NCBI GenBank assembly: GCA_035542775.1 | Contig: DATKKX010000389.1 | Coordinates: 1 to 30,904, forward strand | Length of the DNA: 30,904 nt | From: DATKKX01 sp035542775 | Lineage (GTDB): Bacteria > Planctomycetota > Phycisphaerae > UBA1845 > UTPLA1 | Direction of reading: 5' to 3' | Shown here: positions 16,733 to 26,062 of the stretch, piece by piece | How positions within the stretch are numbered: position 1 is the stretch's first letter | Layout of the letters: each line of letters opens with the position of its first letter | Program-made: the position numbers and the translations under genes | Notes under the pieces: model-generated | What the model was told of the DNA's origin: nothing | Seen by the model: the letters and a program-made list of their open reading frames with translations, nothing else | Database searches by the model: none

Positions 16733-18145
16733 TCAGACATTGGCGAAGCGAACCGACCACAGGGCCCTGAGCAGCCGGATCCACCAGAAACCGAGAGCAC
16801 CGACGATTGCCAGAACTAGGGTCAAGCCGGCGATGTGCAACGCGGTCACGGAAATCCCTGCGATCTGTCCAAGCGAGAGGCCTTCCAAACTCTCGGTGAC
16901 GGGCGTGGTGCCCAGGAGAGCAGCGGCGAACAACGCCAGCACCAATGGCCACATGAGCGGCGTCGCGTAATAACAGACGATGGCGGAGACGCGGTAATCC
17001 TGGATGCCGTAGCGAAACTGCGCCCAGAGACAGGATGCAAACATCATGAGAGATTGAAATGCCAGTGGGGCGGCCACCAGGAAGAAGCATATAGGTGTCA
17101 TGGCCGCCTGCGTCTCGGCGTCGTCAGGCAGCGCGAGCCAGACGAGCCTCAAGGTACCCAAGGCGCCGACGACAAAAAGTGCCCAGCTTACCCACCAGGA
17201 ATGCCTCGCGGTGGGCAGGCCGCAGTGAACCGGCAGCCGGCGGAAAAAATCTCCGCCGCGGAGAATGATCCAGTGCCCTCGGATCAGATCAACGAAGCCA
17301 CGGGGCTTAAACTCATGTTGTTGCCAAATACCGGGCCTCCGTCGCCCCCCGGGCAGAGATTCGCGGACCGGCTTACCACACTCGGGGCAGCGGGAATTCA
17401 GCAGCAGCCCGATGAGGATGTAACCACAGTCATCACAGCGAGGCTCCCGCGCCGCAAAAGCGGGGCCGTCTGGAGGGCCGACATAACGCTGAATCCCCAG
17501 GATCGTTGCGGGAACGAGGTACATGGCCCACAGCACGAGGGCGGCAATGAACCAGGGCCACAAGAGCAAGATGTGACGCGCTTCGGTGAGCTGCAACGCC
17601 CGACCAAAGACCAGGATCGCGCCTGCCAATATCACTGAGACGGGGATAATGATGGTAGTGCTCCAGTACACGGTCTTCACACTGCGCTGCCACACCGAGG
17701 AAGCACGATCACCGCATGCCCCAAACGGCATCACCAGTGTGCCGAGGAAGACCAGCCCCAACTCGGCCAGAGGCACACAACACAAACACAGCGTTGCCGG
17801 GAGCCAACTCCAGCTATTTCCCGCCAGATTGACGGCACCTTCGAGAATCGTCTCCGCCATCGCAGCGCGGAAAGCGCGCAAGCCGAGCGAAACGTCCGCC
17901 ATAATCCCCAGGACCACCAAGCCGACAATTGCAGTCGCTACAATGAATGCGATCACGTGCGCCGCCAACGCGCGTTTGAACGAACCCGCCGCCATATGCG
18001 GTCCGTAACACCTGGGGCGGCACCAGAAGAGCAGCAGCCCTGCAAAAAAGTGAACAGGTTTCGCGGGCTCGGGCGCCAGCGCAGTCGGCGACAGCGACGC
18101 GGGCACGTGCGTCATGGTTACTTCACCGGCGGCCGGGACAGGCAT
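16733..18145 (-). CDS. Polytopic membrane protein with an internal zinc-ribbon motif
   Basis: Not recognised as a named family. The 470-residue protein has about eight hydrophobic helices. Four lie in the first half (among them VIAFIVATAIVGLVVLGIM and TIIIPVSVILAGAILVF) and four in the last 200 residues. Between the sets is a probable cytosolic loop with a zinc-ribbon-like CDDCGYILIG...CPECG. This arrangement occurs in uncharacterised planctomycete membrane proteins. The ATG at 18145 follows the stop of the upstream gene by two bases and has GAGGAG five bases before it, so the two are almost certainly co-translated; a longer frame extending into the upstream gene was rejected on that basis. 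Role unknown; the pairing suggests a two-protein membrane assembly. Confidence 0.72.
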   Translation of the reverse strand: MPVPAAGEVTMTHVPASLSPTALAPEPAKPVHFFAGLLLFWCRPRCYGPHMAAGSFKRALAAHVIAFIVATAIVGLVVLGIMADVSLGLRAFRAAMAETILEGAVNLAGNSWSWLPATLCLCCVPLAELGLVFLGTLVMPFGACGDRASSVWQRSVKTVYWSTTIIIPVSVILAGAILVFGRALQLTEARHILLLWPWFIAALVLWAMYLVPATILGIQRYVGPPDGPAFAAREPRCDDCGYILIGLLLNSRCPECGKPVRESLPGGRRRPGIWQQHEFKPRGFVDLIRGHWIILRGGDFFRRLPVHCGLPTARHSWWVSWALFVVGALGTLRLVWLALPDDAETQAAMTPICFFLVAAPLAFQSLMMFASCLWAQFRYGIQDYRVSAIVCYYATPLMWPLVLALFAAALLGTTPVTESLEGLSLGQIAGISVTALHIAGLTLVLAIVGALGFWWIRLLRALWSVRFANV

Positions 18146-18147
18146 CG

Positions 18148-19662
18148 TCACTCCTCGCTCTTCAATGGGGGCCTTTGGCTCAGACTGAATACGATGTCGC
18201 CTCGCGGCGGCGAGCCGCCGTAGCTTGGCCAATAGTCATACGGACTCTTACCGATGCCGTCGTCATCCTTGAGATCTTCACCAATACTGTAGAGCAGGTA
18301 GTCATCTCTGAGTCGGCGGTAACGCAACGGCTGCAGATCGGCATAATCCGTCGGGAGTCGCAGGAGGAATCGCGGGATCAGCTCCTCGAGCCGTTCTGGA
18401 TAGCGCTCCTGTTCGCGGCGGTACTCGTCGAGGGCCAGCATGGTGACCGCCGCATCCAACGACATACGGGCATGAAAACAAAATAGCAGTGTGTTCTCCG
18501 GACCACGAGACGAAAAGGAGTAAGTCACGCCGATGAGCGACGTGGGCCTTGCTTCACGGTCATCCGGTCGCGAGATATCGGAGGTTTGTACGCACTCCGC
18601 GAAACTCCGGATCCTATTCAACCGGGCAAAATAGGCGTCCACTATTCTTCTGGCGGACGGCAGATCGAGGAAAACGGGTGACGTCAGGTTCCATAGCCGG
18701 GAAGCTGCAGGGCCTATGGGCCCCCAGTCCCATGAAGCGGGATGTTTCGCGGCTTCGCTTACGACCAGCCAGTCATGACCGCCACCGGCGTAGATTCTCT
18801 CCAGGTGAGAGTGCAGATATAGACGCTCGCCTTCGAACATCTCGCACGGCGGAACCGGCGGGCCGACGATTTCCTCAACCGCTTGAGCGAGCCGGAGCGT
18901 GTCGACCCTATCATGCGGCTCGCGGGCGCAGACGAGCATTTCCCATGCGACCTGGTCGTCGTGATGAGCCGCCGCGCCTTGAGCGATCACCAGGCAAGGA
19001 CGGCGTGCCTCACGGCCAAGCCGCAAAGCGTCCAGCCAATCAACGACGGCCTCGTCCATCCCCACGCCGCTCTCGCGCGCCCACCGCGCATGCATGTTGA
19101 ACCAGGTAGACCAGACCCAGAATTCACGAAACCAGTTTGCCAGCATTCTCAGGGAGGTCGTCTGGATAAACGGCGACCATCCCACGCGCAGCGCATCACG
19201 CACCCTGTCGCTGGTTTCATCGAAACTCTTTGTCCCGAAGGCAAATCGCGCCGAAACAATGTCCGGCCGCGTCTCGTCCCAAGGGCCGGTCAGCACACTG
19301 TTCCACTTGGTGCGGCTCCCAAGGCCCGCCTGAACCTCGGGCAAGTCCAGCCAAGGGTGATCTGACAGAATCTCGGCGGCCTGTTCCACCGTGAGCCCAC
19401 CCGCTGGCGGCGGATCGAGCGCTTCGATCTGGGCTTCCCAGTATTCCGGCCTGGGCGCAGGCCGGACGGTTATTCGGAGATATGCAAAGCGTGCGAACCA
19501 CGCGGCAAAGGCTAGGACGAGCAACAGGACGATGCATCGTACACGTCGTTTCCGGCGTGGCGGCCCCGCCGGGGAGACGGTCTGCGTCGACAGCTCATTA
19601 CCCTGGCATGCTGGCTGCTGTTCGTTCACCGGGATCGGCTCCGATGGCAGGTTGCTGCTCAC
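18148..19662 (-). CDS. Single-pass membrane protein of unknown function, planctomycete type
   Basis: These 504 residues start with a polar N-terminus and a basic patch (RRKRRVR), then one membrane helix (CIVLLLVLAFAAWFARFAYL, about 43-62). A large, mostly helical domain follows, presumably outside the membrane. The C-terminal part has the pattern ALDEYRREQERYPERLEELIP...DDYLLYSIGEDLKDDDG. This is a segment I associate with planctomycete proteins of unknown role and with the tails of pseudopilin-like proteins. No catalytic motif is evident. The start is uncertain: the annotated GTG at 19662 has no convincing ribosome-binding site, and an ATG ten bases upstream is out of frame. It is the first gene of a tightly coupled pair with the zinc-ribbon membrane protein. 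Confidence 0.7.
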   Translation of the reverse strand: MSSNLPSEPIPVNEQQPACQGNELSTQTVSPAGPPRRKRRVRCIVLLLVLAFAAWFARFAYLRITVRPAPRPEYWEAQIEALDPPPAGGLTVEQAAEILSDHPWLDLPEVQAGLGSRTKWNSVLTGPWDETRPDIVSARFAFGTKSFDETSDRVRDALRVGWSPFIQTTSLRMLANWFREFWVWSTWFNMHARWARESGVGMDEAVVDWLDALRLGREARRPCLVIAQGAAAHHDDQVAWEMLVCAREPHDRVDTLRLAQAVEEIVGPPVPPCEMFEGERLYLHSHLERIYAGGGHDWLVVSEAAKHPASWDWGPIGPAASRLWNLTSPVFLDLPSARRIVDAYFARLNRIRSFAECVQTSDISRPDDREARPTSLIGVTYSFSSRGPENTLLFCFHARMSLDAAVTMLALDEYRREQERYPERLEELIPRFLLRLPTDYADLQPLRYRRLRDDYLLYSIGEDLKDDDGIGKSPYDYWPSYGGSPPRGDIVFSLSQRPPLKSEE

Positions 19663-19980
19663 GCGGTCGCATCACGCCCAACATCAGGATACGTGGACGA
19701 AGAAAAACGACAAGTTCCGAACGCCTCGCCTCCGAGTAGGGCCGCGGCGGATGGCACGATTGCGATCCGCCAGCATCAGCAGACGGGGAATTATCGGCAG
19801 GCTCGCGCCCCCCGGCCGGCCTTCCTCCGGGCCATCGGCTCGTCCGCCCTCCCCCCCGTCCTCGTTTTCCATGTAAGTATTAGCTTAATTCTCGGCTGGA
19901 CCGTTCCGATCAAGCTGCAGGTGCAACCTTCTACCAGAGCGCCAGCGAGCATTCGCAAAGCTGGCACGGTGGGCGCGACC
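19663..19980. other. Gap between divergent genes upstream of the PilZ gene
   Basis: These 318 bases separate the reverse membrane-protein operon from the forward PilZ gene. A local AT-rich patch near 19870-19895 (GTAAGTATTAGCTTAATTCTC) stands out from the GC-rich background and could contain a promoter. The PilZ reading frame stays open through most of the gap, but its translation has no domain-like character, so I treat it as non-coding. Nothing else is seen. Confidence 0.4.
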
Positions 19981-20436
19981 ATGAACTCGGACATATTGGA
20001 ACGGCGACGGGATCCCAGAACTCAGACCTTCATACCAATTACGCTGCGGCGCGCGGACCGGGACGAAACCATGCCCGCTCACCTCCTGGACTTGTCCTAC
20101 GGTGGAGCAGGAATGCTGACCACCGCGTACAACGCTCCGGCATTGGGCGAGTATATCGACCTCGAGTTCGAGACACCCAATACTGATGGCGGCACCGAAT
20201 CGATCACCCGCCGCGAAACCGGCATCGTCGTCAACAGCGCCCGACATGAGAGAGAGATCCGTCGCGTGGGCGTCCGCTTCGTGCAGCACCCTGACCTCGG
20301 CTGCGGGCTGTTCGATCCCAAGGACCTGCTCAGCAATCACCGCAAGATGGTCGGACCGCGGGTCAAGGTCAGCCGATGGGAGACGGCGCGGAATTTCGAC
20401 AGAATCGCGCCGGCTGCGTTCGCGACAGCCTGGTAA
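19981..20436 (+). CDS. PilZ domain protein, probable cyclic-di-GMP receptor
   Basis: This 151-residue protein is essentially one PilZ domain. The N-terminal arginine cluster (RRRDPR, residues 8-13, fitting RxxxR) and DLSYGG (37-42, fitting D/NxSxxG) are the two halves of the cyclic-di-GMP binding site, and both are intact. The remaining strands (GEYIDLEFETP, ETGIVVNSARH, RRVGVRFVQ) fit the beta barrel. There is no membrane helix or output domain, so it probably acts as a small cytosolic adaptor for surface attachment, motility or exopolysaccharide control. The ATG at 19981 was chosen because the domain begins directly after it; the open frame runs 96 codons further upstream, but that part does not look coding. 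The ribosome-binding site is weak, so the start is moderately certain. Confidence 0.8.
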   Translation: MNSDILERRRDPRTQTFIPITLRRADRDETMPAHLLDLSYGGAGMLTTAYNAPALGEYIDLEFETPNTDGGTESITRRETGIVVNSARHEREIRRVGVRFVQHPDLGCGLFDPKDLLSNHRKMVGPRVKVSRWETARNFDRIAPAAFATAW

Positions 20437-20541
20437 GTGATGTCCTGCTTCCTCATCCTGCCGCGCCAGGACCGCCCGCATCGGCCATTCCTTTCTGAGC
20501 TTGTTTCGCCAGGCAAATCCAGTTACCTTGCTTGAAAAGCT

Positions 20542-20565
20542 GTCAGCACTCGGTGGTCAGCGCTC
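20542..20565 (+). repeat. Degenerate copy of the heptamer repeat found inside ileS
   Basis: GTCAGCACTC at the left is identical to the first ten bases of the ileS array read on its coding strand, and TCAGCGCTC at the right is identical to that array's other end; the middle is GGTGG instead of further ACTCAGC units. It lies in the 218-base gap between the PilZ and YhaM-like genes. Confidence 0.45.
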
Positions 20566-20654
20566 AATGAAGGCGCGGGCCTCGGCTCGCCCCGCGGCTG
20601 AATGCCGAACCTGATCGCTGCCCGCTGGCGGCTCAGCACAGACACAGGTGACAG

Positions 20655-21707
20655 ATGGCCCCCTTAGCGAAACCTACCGACGCGAAAGCAAGGCGTTACA
20701 TCAATCAGCTTCAGCCCGGCGAGTTGATCCAGGACCAGGTCTTCCTCATCCACCAGAAGGACCTCCGCACCACCGCGAATGGCAGCCTGTACATCCATCT
20801 GGTGATCGCCGACCGGTCGGGGCAGATGCTGGCCCGCATCTGGAACGCCACGCAGCAGCAATACGAGAGCGTTCCCGAAGGCGGCCATCTGCGCCTCCGC
20901 GGGCGGGTGGAGAGCTACAAGGGCACCTCGCAGTTCATCGTCGATGGTCTGCGGGCCGCGGAGCCGGGACAGTTCGATCCGGCGGACTTTGTCCCATGCA
21001 CGCAGCGCGACGTGGATGAGATGTGGAATCGCGTGCTGGCGATTCTGCGAACCGTCAAGAACCCGCACTTGCTGGGGCTGATCTCGGCGTTCGTCAAGGA
21101 CGAGGTGATCGCCGCAGGCTTCAGGAAGGCTCCGGCGGCGGTCCAGCTTCATCATGCCTTCATCGGGGGCCTGCTGGAGCACACCCTGAATGTCCTGGAA
21201 CTGGCCGCGCGGATATTTGGCGAAACCGACGATTCCAAAAGCCTCTATCCGAAGGTGAGCCGCGATTTGGTCCTCGTGGGCATCTTCCTCCACGACATCG
21301 GCAAGACCGCCGAGCTGTCCTACGACACCAATTTCGCCTACACCACCGCCGGCCAACTGGTCGGCCATATCACCCAGGCGGCTATCTGGATCGATCAGAA
21401 GGTCGGCGACGCCGAGCGTCAGACCGGCAAACGCTTCCCGCCGGATTTGCAGGACCTCGTCACCCACATCGTCCTGGCCCATCATGGAACACACGAGTTC
21501 GGCAGCCCCAGACTGCCGGCCTGCCCTGAAGCGATCGTGGTACACTATCTGGACAACATCGACGCCAAGATTCACATGTTCCTGTCGGGCATCGAGGGGG
21601 CCAAAAACGCGGACAGCGATTGGACAGAGTACATCAAATCGCTGGAGACGCGGGTGTTCAAGAAGGACGTGCTCAACGGGACACCCGACCAGCCTGCCGG
21701 GAACTGA
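20655..21707 (+). CDS. YhaM-like 3'-5' exoribonuclease (OB fold plus HD domain)
   Basis: At 350 residues the layout fits YhaM. An N-terminal OB-fold nucleic-acid-binding domain (about 15-105, with GSLYIHLVIADRSGQMLARIW) is followed by a metal-dependent HD phosphohydrolase domain. Metal ligands visible are His176 in GGLLEHTLNV, the pair His213-Asp214 in FLHDIGKTAEL, His238 in GHITQA, the HH at 276-277 in LAHHG, and Asp300 in HYLDNIDAK. YhaM enzymes trim RNA, and in some cases DNA, from the 3' end in the cytosol. The ATG at 20655 has GGTGA a few bases upstream. The gene is followed after 190 bases by an unrelated exported protein. Nuclease activity is inferred from the family; a signalling HD role is less likely because of the OB fold. 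Confidence 0.85.
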   Translation: MAPLAKPTDAKARRYINQLQPGELIQDQVFLIHQKDLRTTANGSLYIHLVIADRSGQMLARIWNATQQQYESVPEGGHLRLRGRVESYKGTSQFIVDGLRAAEPGQFDPADFVPCTQRDVDEMWNRVLAILRTVKNPHLLGLISAFVKDEVIAAGFRKAPAAVQLHHAFIGGLLEHTLNVLELAARIFGETDDSKSLYPKVSRDLVLVGIFLHDIGKTAELSYDTNFAYTTAGQLVGHITQAAIWIDQKVGDAERQTGKRFPPDLQDLVTHIVLAHHGTHEFGSPRLPACPEAIVVHYLDNIDAKIHMFLSGIEGAKNADSDWTEYIKSLETRVFKKDVLNGTPDQPAGN

Positions 21708-21897
21708 ACGGCCGGTGAAACCCGCTCGACGTGCCCGCGGCAACGACCCCTGGGGGACTGGATTCGGCGAGGGCAAAACGTTACATTGGGCGGTACTGCC
21801 GACCGCGAGCGGGACGCGTCTGCGCCCCTCGGCGCGGGTTTCCTTGAGAGCTAGTTGCACGGAAACACGCGGGGAAAGAACGACAAAGGGGTATCGC

Positions 21898-23943
21898 ATG
21901 AAAAGAGATGCCATTGTGAGAGGATCTTTGTTACTGCTGGGCCTGCTCGGCTGGTGCGCAGCCTCAGCCCTGGCCGGTGCACCGCGCCCCGCCACGGATG
22001 AAGACATCAAGAAGATGATCGCCGCCGCCGGAGACGCCAAGAAGTACGACAACGCAGCCCTGGTCACCGTGCTCGACGAGGCCGACGTCTTCGTGCAGGA
22101 CAGCGGCCTCGCGACCACCGAAAGCTGCGAGATCGTCAAGATCCTGACCGACGCCGGCATTCGGGCCAGGAGCGTCTATCGCATGGAATTCGATCCGGCG
22201 ACCAATCGCATCTCTCTGAAGTCGGTGCGAATCCACCGCAAGGGCGGGACGATCGAGGATGTGCCGGTCTCTTCGATGATCACGCCGCCCGCCAAACAGC
22301 ACTCCATCTATTGGGGCAACCGGGAGCACCTGCTCTCGATCCCCAGGCTGGAGATCGGCGACTGCCTGGAGATCCGCACCAGCAAGATCGGTTACAACAT
22401 TGCCTACCTCGATGGTTCCGGCGATCAACCCGGCAGCGCCGGCGGTGCGGCGGCGAGCCCGGCGGGCGAAGAGACGCTGCAGCCTCCCATGCCCGGCCAC
22501 TGGTACGAAGTGACCGAATTCCAGAACGATCATCCCATCATCAAGAAGCGCTACTCGGTGTACATGCCGAAAGACAAACCCGTCCAGTATGAGGTGTACA
22601 ACGGATCGTTGAAATCGTCGCTCTGGTTCACGGACAAGTATCACGTGTACACCTTCTGGGCGGAGGACATCGCCCCGGTCAAGCGTGAGCCGTTCATGAC
22701 CGGCAGCGCGGACGTGGCCACCAAGCTGGTCATGGCGACTATCCCCGACTGGTTCGCGAAGTCGAAGTGGTTCTTCAACGCCAACGAGTCGCAGTTCGAG
22801 GCCGACGACGCCATCAAGGCCAAAGTCCACGAGCTGACCGACGGCCTGCCCGACGAGGAGGCCAAGATCAAGGCCTGCCTGCACTGGGTGGCTGACAACG
22901 TTCGATACTATGGCACCAGCCGCGGGCCCTGCGAGGGATTCACCCTGCACAAGGGGACGGAGACCTTCCGCGATCGCGGCGGCGTATGCAAGGACAAGGC
23001 CGGCATGCTGGTCACCATGCTCCGGGTGCTGGGGCTTGAGGTGTATCCCTCGCTGACCATGGCGGGCACCCGCGTGGAGGCCATTCCCGCGGACCAGTTC
23101 AATCACACCGTGACCGTGATGCGGAACAAAGATGGCACCTTCCGCATTCTCGACCCGACATGGTCACCGCTTAGCAAGGAGACATGGTCGAGCTGGGAAG
23201 CCCAGCAGGGCCTGGTGTACGGCACGCCGGAGGGCCAAGATTTGACCCTCTCGCCGTATTACCCGCCCGAGCACAACAGGCTGATCTACAACGGAACCAG
23301 CCAGATCGCCGAGGACGGAAGACTCACAACCAATATCGTGATGGACATGGCCAATTCGCCGTGCACGGCCTTCAGAAGGAGCATCGACCGCTTCAGCAAG
23401 CCCGATCAACGGGGCTTCATCGAGGAGACGCTGGCAATCTCGCCCAACGCGCGGCTGGAGGAGCTGAAGCACACCGATCCGTTCGACTATTCGCAGGACA
23501 CGCACGTCGAGATGAAGGTCTCCGCACCGACGTACGCATCGGGCGGAGACGTGGTGTGGATGTTCAAGCTGCCGATGATGCAGCGGCCCCTGGGCAGTTT
23601 CCTGCTTTCCGATTTCACCTATAACCTGACGCCGGAGCGCAAGCTGGCCGTGCGGATGCGCGCCACCAGGCTCGTGCAGATCGAAGAGAAGCTCCAATTG
23701 CCGCCGGGCTGGAAGGTGGACCGCGTGCCGGAGGCCAAGAAGATGGATTCCGGCTCGGCGTCGTTGACCTTCGAGGTCACGCCGGGTGACGGCGTGCTGA
23801 CCTATCGGCTGGAGATGAAGGTCAAGAACAACATCATCCCGCCCGAGGACTACGCCGGATTCAAGAAGGCGATGGACACCATCAACGAGCTGCGCGACGA
23901 GTGGATCGTGTGCAGCGTGGGCGGCGAAGTGAAGAAGAGCTAG
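21898..23943 (+). CDS. Exported DUF3857/transglutaminase-like protein, catalytic triad intact
   Basis: The start is set by AAAGGGG seven bases before the ATG at 21898 and by a signal peptide ending at ASALA, although the frame stays open well upstream. The 681-residue protein has an N-terminal DUF3857 beta domain (SVYRMEFDPATNRISLKSVRI, then WYEVTEFQNDHPIIKKRYSV) and a transglutaminase-like cysteine domain. The triad is Cys364 in GGVCKDKAGMLVTMLR, His403 in FNHTVTVM and Asp419 in RILDPTW. Enzymes with this fold act as transglutaminases, proteases or amidases; the substrate is unknown, and the location is periplasmic or extracellular. A C-terminal beta region follows (LPPGWKVDRVPEAKKMD). The gene lies 38 bases ahead of a paralog, so the two probably form an operon. 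Confidence 0.86.
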   Translation: MKRDAIVRGSLLLLGLLGWCAASALAGAPRPATDEDIKKMIAAAGDAKKYDNAALVTVLDEADVFVQDSGLATTESCEIVKILTDAGIRARSVYRMEFDPATNRISLKSVRIHRKGGTIEDVPVSSMITPPAKQHSIYWGNREHLLSIPRLEIGDCLEIRTSKIGYNIAYLDGSGDQPGSAGGAAASPAGEETLQPPMPGHWYEVTEFQNDHPIIKKRYSVYMPKDKPVQYEVYNGSLKSSLWFTDKYHVYTFWAEDIAPVKREPFMTGSADVATKLVMATIPDWFAKSKWFFNANESQFEADDAIKAKVHELTDGLPDEEAKIKACLHWVADNVRYYGTSRGPCEGFTLHKGTETFRDRGGVCKDKAGMLVTMLRVLGLEVYPSLTMAGTRVEAIPADQFNHTVTVMRNKDGTFRILDPTWSPLSKETWSSWEAQQGLVYGTPEGQDLTLSPYYPPEHNRLIYNGTSQIAEDGRLTTNIVMDMANSPCTAFRRSIDRFSKPDQRGFIEETLAISPNARLEELKHTDPFDYSQDTHVEMKVSAPTYASGGDVVWMFKLPMMQRPLGSFLLSDFTYNLTPERKLAVRMRATRLVQIEEKLQLPPGWKVDRVPEAKKMDSGSASLTFEVTPGDGVLTYRLEMKVKNNIIPPEDYAGFKKAMDTINELRDEWIVCSVGGEVKKS

Positions 23944-23981
23944 CGAACGACGAATTCGACAGATCATCACCGAGGAAGATC

Positions 23982-25982
23982 ATGATGAAGCTGAATATGA
24001 GAATCGTGGGTAAGCGGCGGGGGCGTTGGTCGCGGCTGATGACGCTTGCGGGGTTGGCGGCCGCTGTGCAGATGCTGGTGCTGGCGGCGGACTGTCCGGC
24101 CCAGAACCCGCCGGCGAAGGCTGTGGCGCCGGATATGAAGATCGGTGCGAAGGAATTCCCCAACGACGACGCGGTTATCCTGCGATGGGAGCAGCAATGG
24201 ACCCTGGACAAGGACGGCACGGTTCGGCGCCGCGACCACCAGTGGGCCAAGCTGCTGAACCACCGCGCCATCGGCCGCTTTGGCGATCAGCGGATCGACT
24301 TCTGCGACGGGCAGGACAAGCTCACCATTCACACCGCCCAGACGATCCTGCCGAACGGCGAGGTTCTGCCGGTGCCGAAGTACTCCTTCAACCTGGCCGC
24401 CCCCGAGGATGTGGGCGGCTGGCCGGAGTACGCGGCCTGGCAGCAGCAGGTGATCTGCTTCAGCGGTATTGAAGACGGGTGCGTGATCGAGCTGGACTAC
24501 GAGGTCGCGACCAAGGCGGGGCAGCTTCCGTGGCTTCAGGGTGACGTGCGGATCAGCGACGAATACCCGATTGTCGAGCGGATCGTCTCCCTGTCGGTGC
24601 CCGACGGAACCGAGCTGCACTCGCAAGTGGATGGCCTGACGGGCTCGGCAGGGCAGCCGGAGAAGCTGCCGTCCGGCGGCTTGATGACGTATCGGTGGAC
24701 GTTCAAGGATGTGCCGGCGGCGCCGGGGGAGACCCAGTCGCTGCGATGGGAGAAGAGGAGCCCTCGGCTGCGGTTCACGACGTGCAAGAACGCGGAGGAA
24801 TGGGTGGCCGCCATGCTGAAGTGCATCGAGGCCGCGGCCAAGCCGGATGAGAAAATCAAGAAGTTTGCCGAGGCAGCGGTGGAGAAAGAACCGGACCCCG
24901 TGGAGCGGGTGAAGAAAATTGCCGCCAAGCTGAGGGATTCCTTCACGGTGGTGGATTCTCCCAAGGTGTTGCGATCACTGGCCTGCCGCAATGCCGCGGA
25001 CGTGCTGCAGGCCGATTACGGCAACCCGCTGGAGGCGGCTGCGCTGTGTCAGGCGGCAATTCGAGCATTGGATCTGGATGCCGGCGTTGAAGTCGCGGTA
25101 GACGCCGTGTCATGGGACGAGAAAGTGCCGACGCTGTCGGCATTCGGTGGTGCGGTCGTGCTGGTCGACGTGCCGGGCGGGCCGTTGCGAGTGAGCCCGC
25201 AGCAGGGCGTGGTTCGCGAGCCCGGCGCATGGGGGCGGCGATGGCTCCTGGCGATGGACAAGTCCGGCGCTCTGCGGAAGACGTACATCCACGCCCGCGG
25301 CGAGGAACGGCCAAGTGAAATCGATGTCAGCGGGAAAATAACCATCGACAAGGAAGGCAAGGCGACTGGGGACTTGATCATCCGCTTGACCGGGGTGTTC
25401 TATGACCCGGCGAACTTGGAGACCGCCGCCGCGCAGGAGGCGCTGGTAAAGAACATCGTCGGGCGGGTGGTCAGCGGTGCGACGTTGAAGAGCCATGCGA
25501 TCACCATGCTGTCCGACGATGTTTTGCGGGCCAGGGCCGGCATCGCTTCCGCGGAAGCCCTCAAGAACTACGACAAGCGTTACATCCTGCGTCTGGGTGA
25601 TGGCCCTTCGTTCCTGCCGGAAATCCCGTTACCGCTTGGTCGGTGGGTGCGTCGAACAGACGTGCAGCTTCCCGGGCAGTTCAACGAGGACATCGACGTG
25701 GCCATTGAGCTGCCCGAGGGGTGGACCGCCCTGGCCAAACCCGTGACGCAGGACGAAGTGAAAGGAAGCTGGGGCACCGCGAAGCAGATCATCTCCGAAG
25801 ACGGCCGATTCCTCCGCTTCCACAGGTGTTTCACGGTGACCGCGGATAACATCGCAGCCAAGGACTTCCCCGGCCTGCGCGAAATTGTGAACAACTTGCG
25901 TACCGACGCAGCGCGGATGGTGGTGACAGCCGCCGGCAAAGAAGAACCGAAGAAGGAACCGGAGAAGAAAGTGGAGCGGTAG
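23982..25982 (+). CDS. Exported DUF3857 protein with degenerate transglutaminase domain
   Basis: Two adjacent ATGs (23982 and 23985) follow GAGGAAG; I use the first, giving 666 residues. A basic N-terminus plus a hydrophobic segment (LAGLAAAVQMLVLAADCPAQ) acts as export signal. The DUF3857 part (AVILRWEQQWTLDKDGTVRRR, then VIELDYEVATKAG) resembles that of the upstream gene. In the transglutaminase-like region the three catalytic positions align to Pro349 (YGNPLEAAAL), Gly390 (FGGAVVLV) and Ser405 (LRVSPQQG) instead of Cys, His and Asp. The protein is therefore probably a non-enzymatic paralog, perhaps a partner or decoy of its neighbour. The C-terminus ends in a charged KEEPKKEPEKKVER tail. 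The alignment is by eye; the overall fold is more certain than each position. Confidence 0.82.
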   Translation: MMKLNMRIVGKRRGRWSRLMTLAGLAAAVQMLVLAADCPAQNPPAKAVAPDMKIGAKEFPNDDAVILRWEQQWTLDKDGTVRRRDHQWAKLLNHRAIGRFGDQRIDFCDGQDKLTIHTAQTILPNGEVLPVPKYSFNLAAPEDVGGWPEYAAWQQQVICFSGIEDGCVIELDYEVATKAGQLPWLQGDVRISDEYPIVERIVSLSVPDGTELHSQVDGLTGSAGQPEKLPSGGLMTYRWTFKDVPAAPGETQSLRWEKRSPRLRFTTCKNAEEWVAAMLKCIEAAAKPDEKIKKFAEAAVEKEPDPVERVKKIAAKLRDSFTVVDSPKVLRSLACRNAADVLQADYGNPLEAAALCQAAIRALDLDAGVEVAVDAVSWDEKVPTLSAFGGAVVLVDVPGGPLRVSPQQGVVREPGAWGRRWLLAMDKSGALRKTYIHARGEERPSEIDVSGKITIDKEGKATGDLIIRLTGVFYDPANLETAAAQEALVKNIVGRVVSGATLKSHAITMLSDDVLRARAGIASAEALKNYDKRYILRLGDGPSFLPEIPLPLGRWVRRTDVQLPGQFNEDIDVAIELPEGWTALAKPVTQDEVKGSWGTAKQIISEDGRFLRFHRCFTVTADNIAAKDFPGLREIVNNLRTDAARMVVTAAGKEEPKKEPEKKVER

Positions 25983-26062
25983 AAGGTGTAGCCGCGCCCT
26001 GAGGTCCCGACGAAGATCGGAACGGAGCCCGCAGTGCAATCTGGCGCAATCGCGCAGTTCGC

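Noticed and set aside
21484..21897. Upstream extension of the first DUF3857 gene
   Set aside because: It overlaps the end of the YhaM-like gene; a good ribosome-binding site and a signal peptide mark the start at 21898.
20664..22160. Long reverse frame over the YhaM-like gene
   Set aside because: It covers a gene with clear HD metal ligands on the other strand and crosses an intergenic gap; no recognisable motif.
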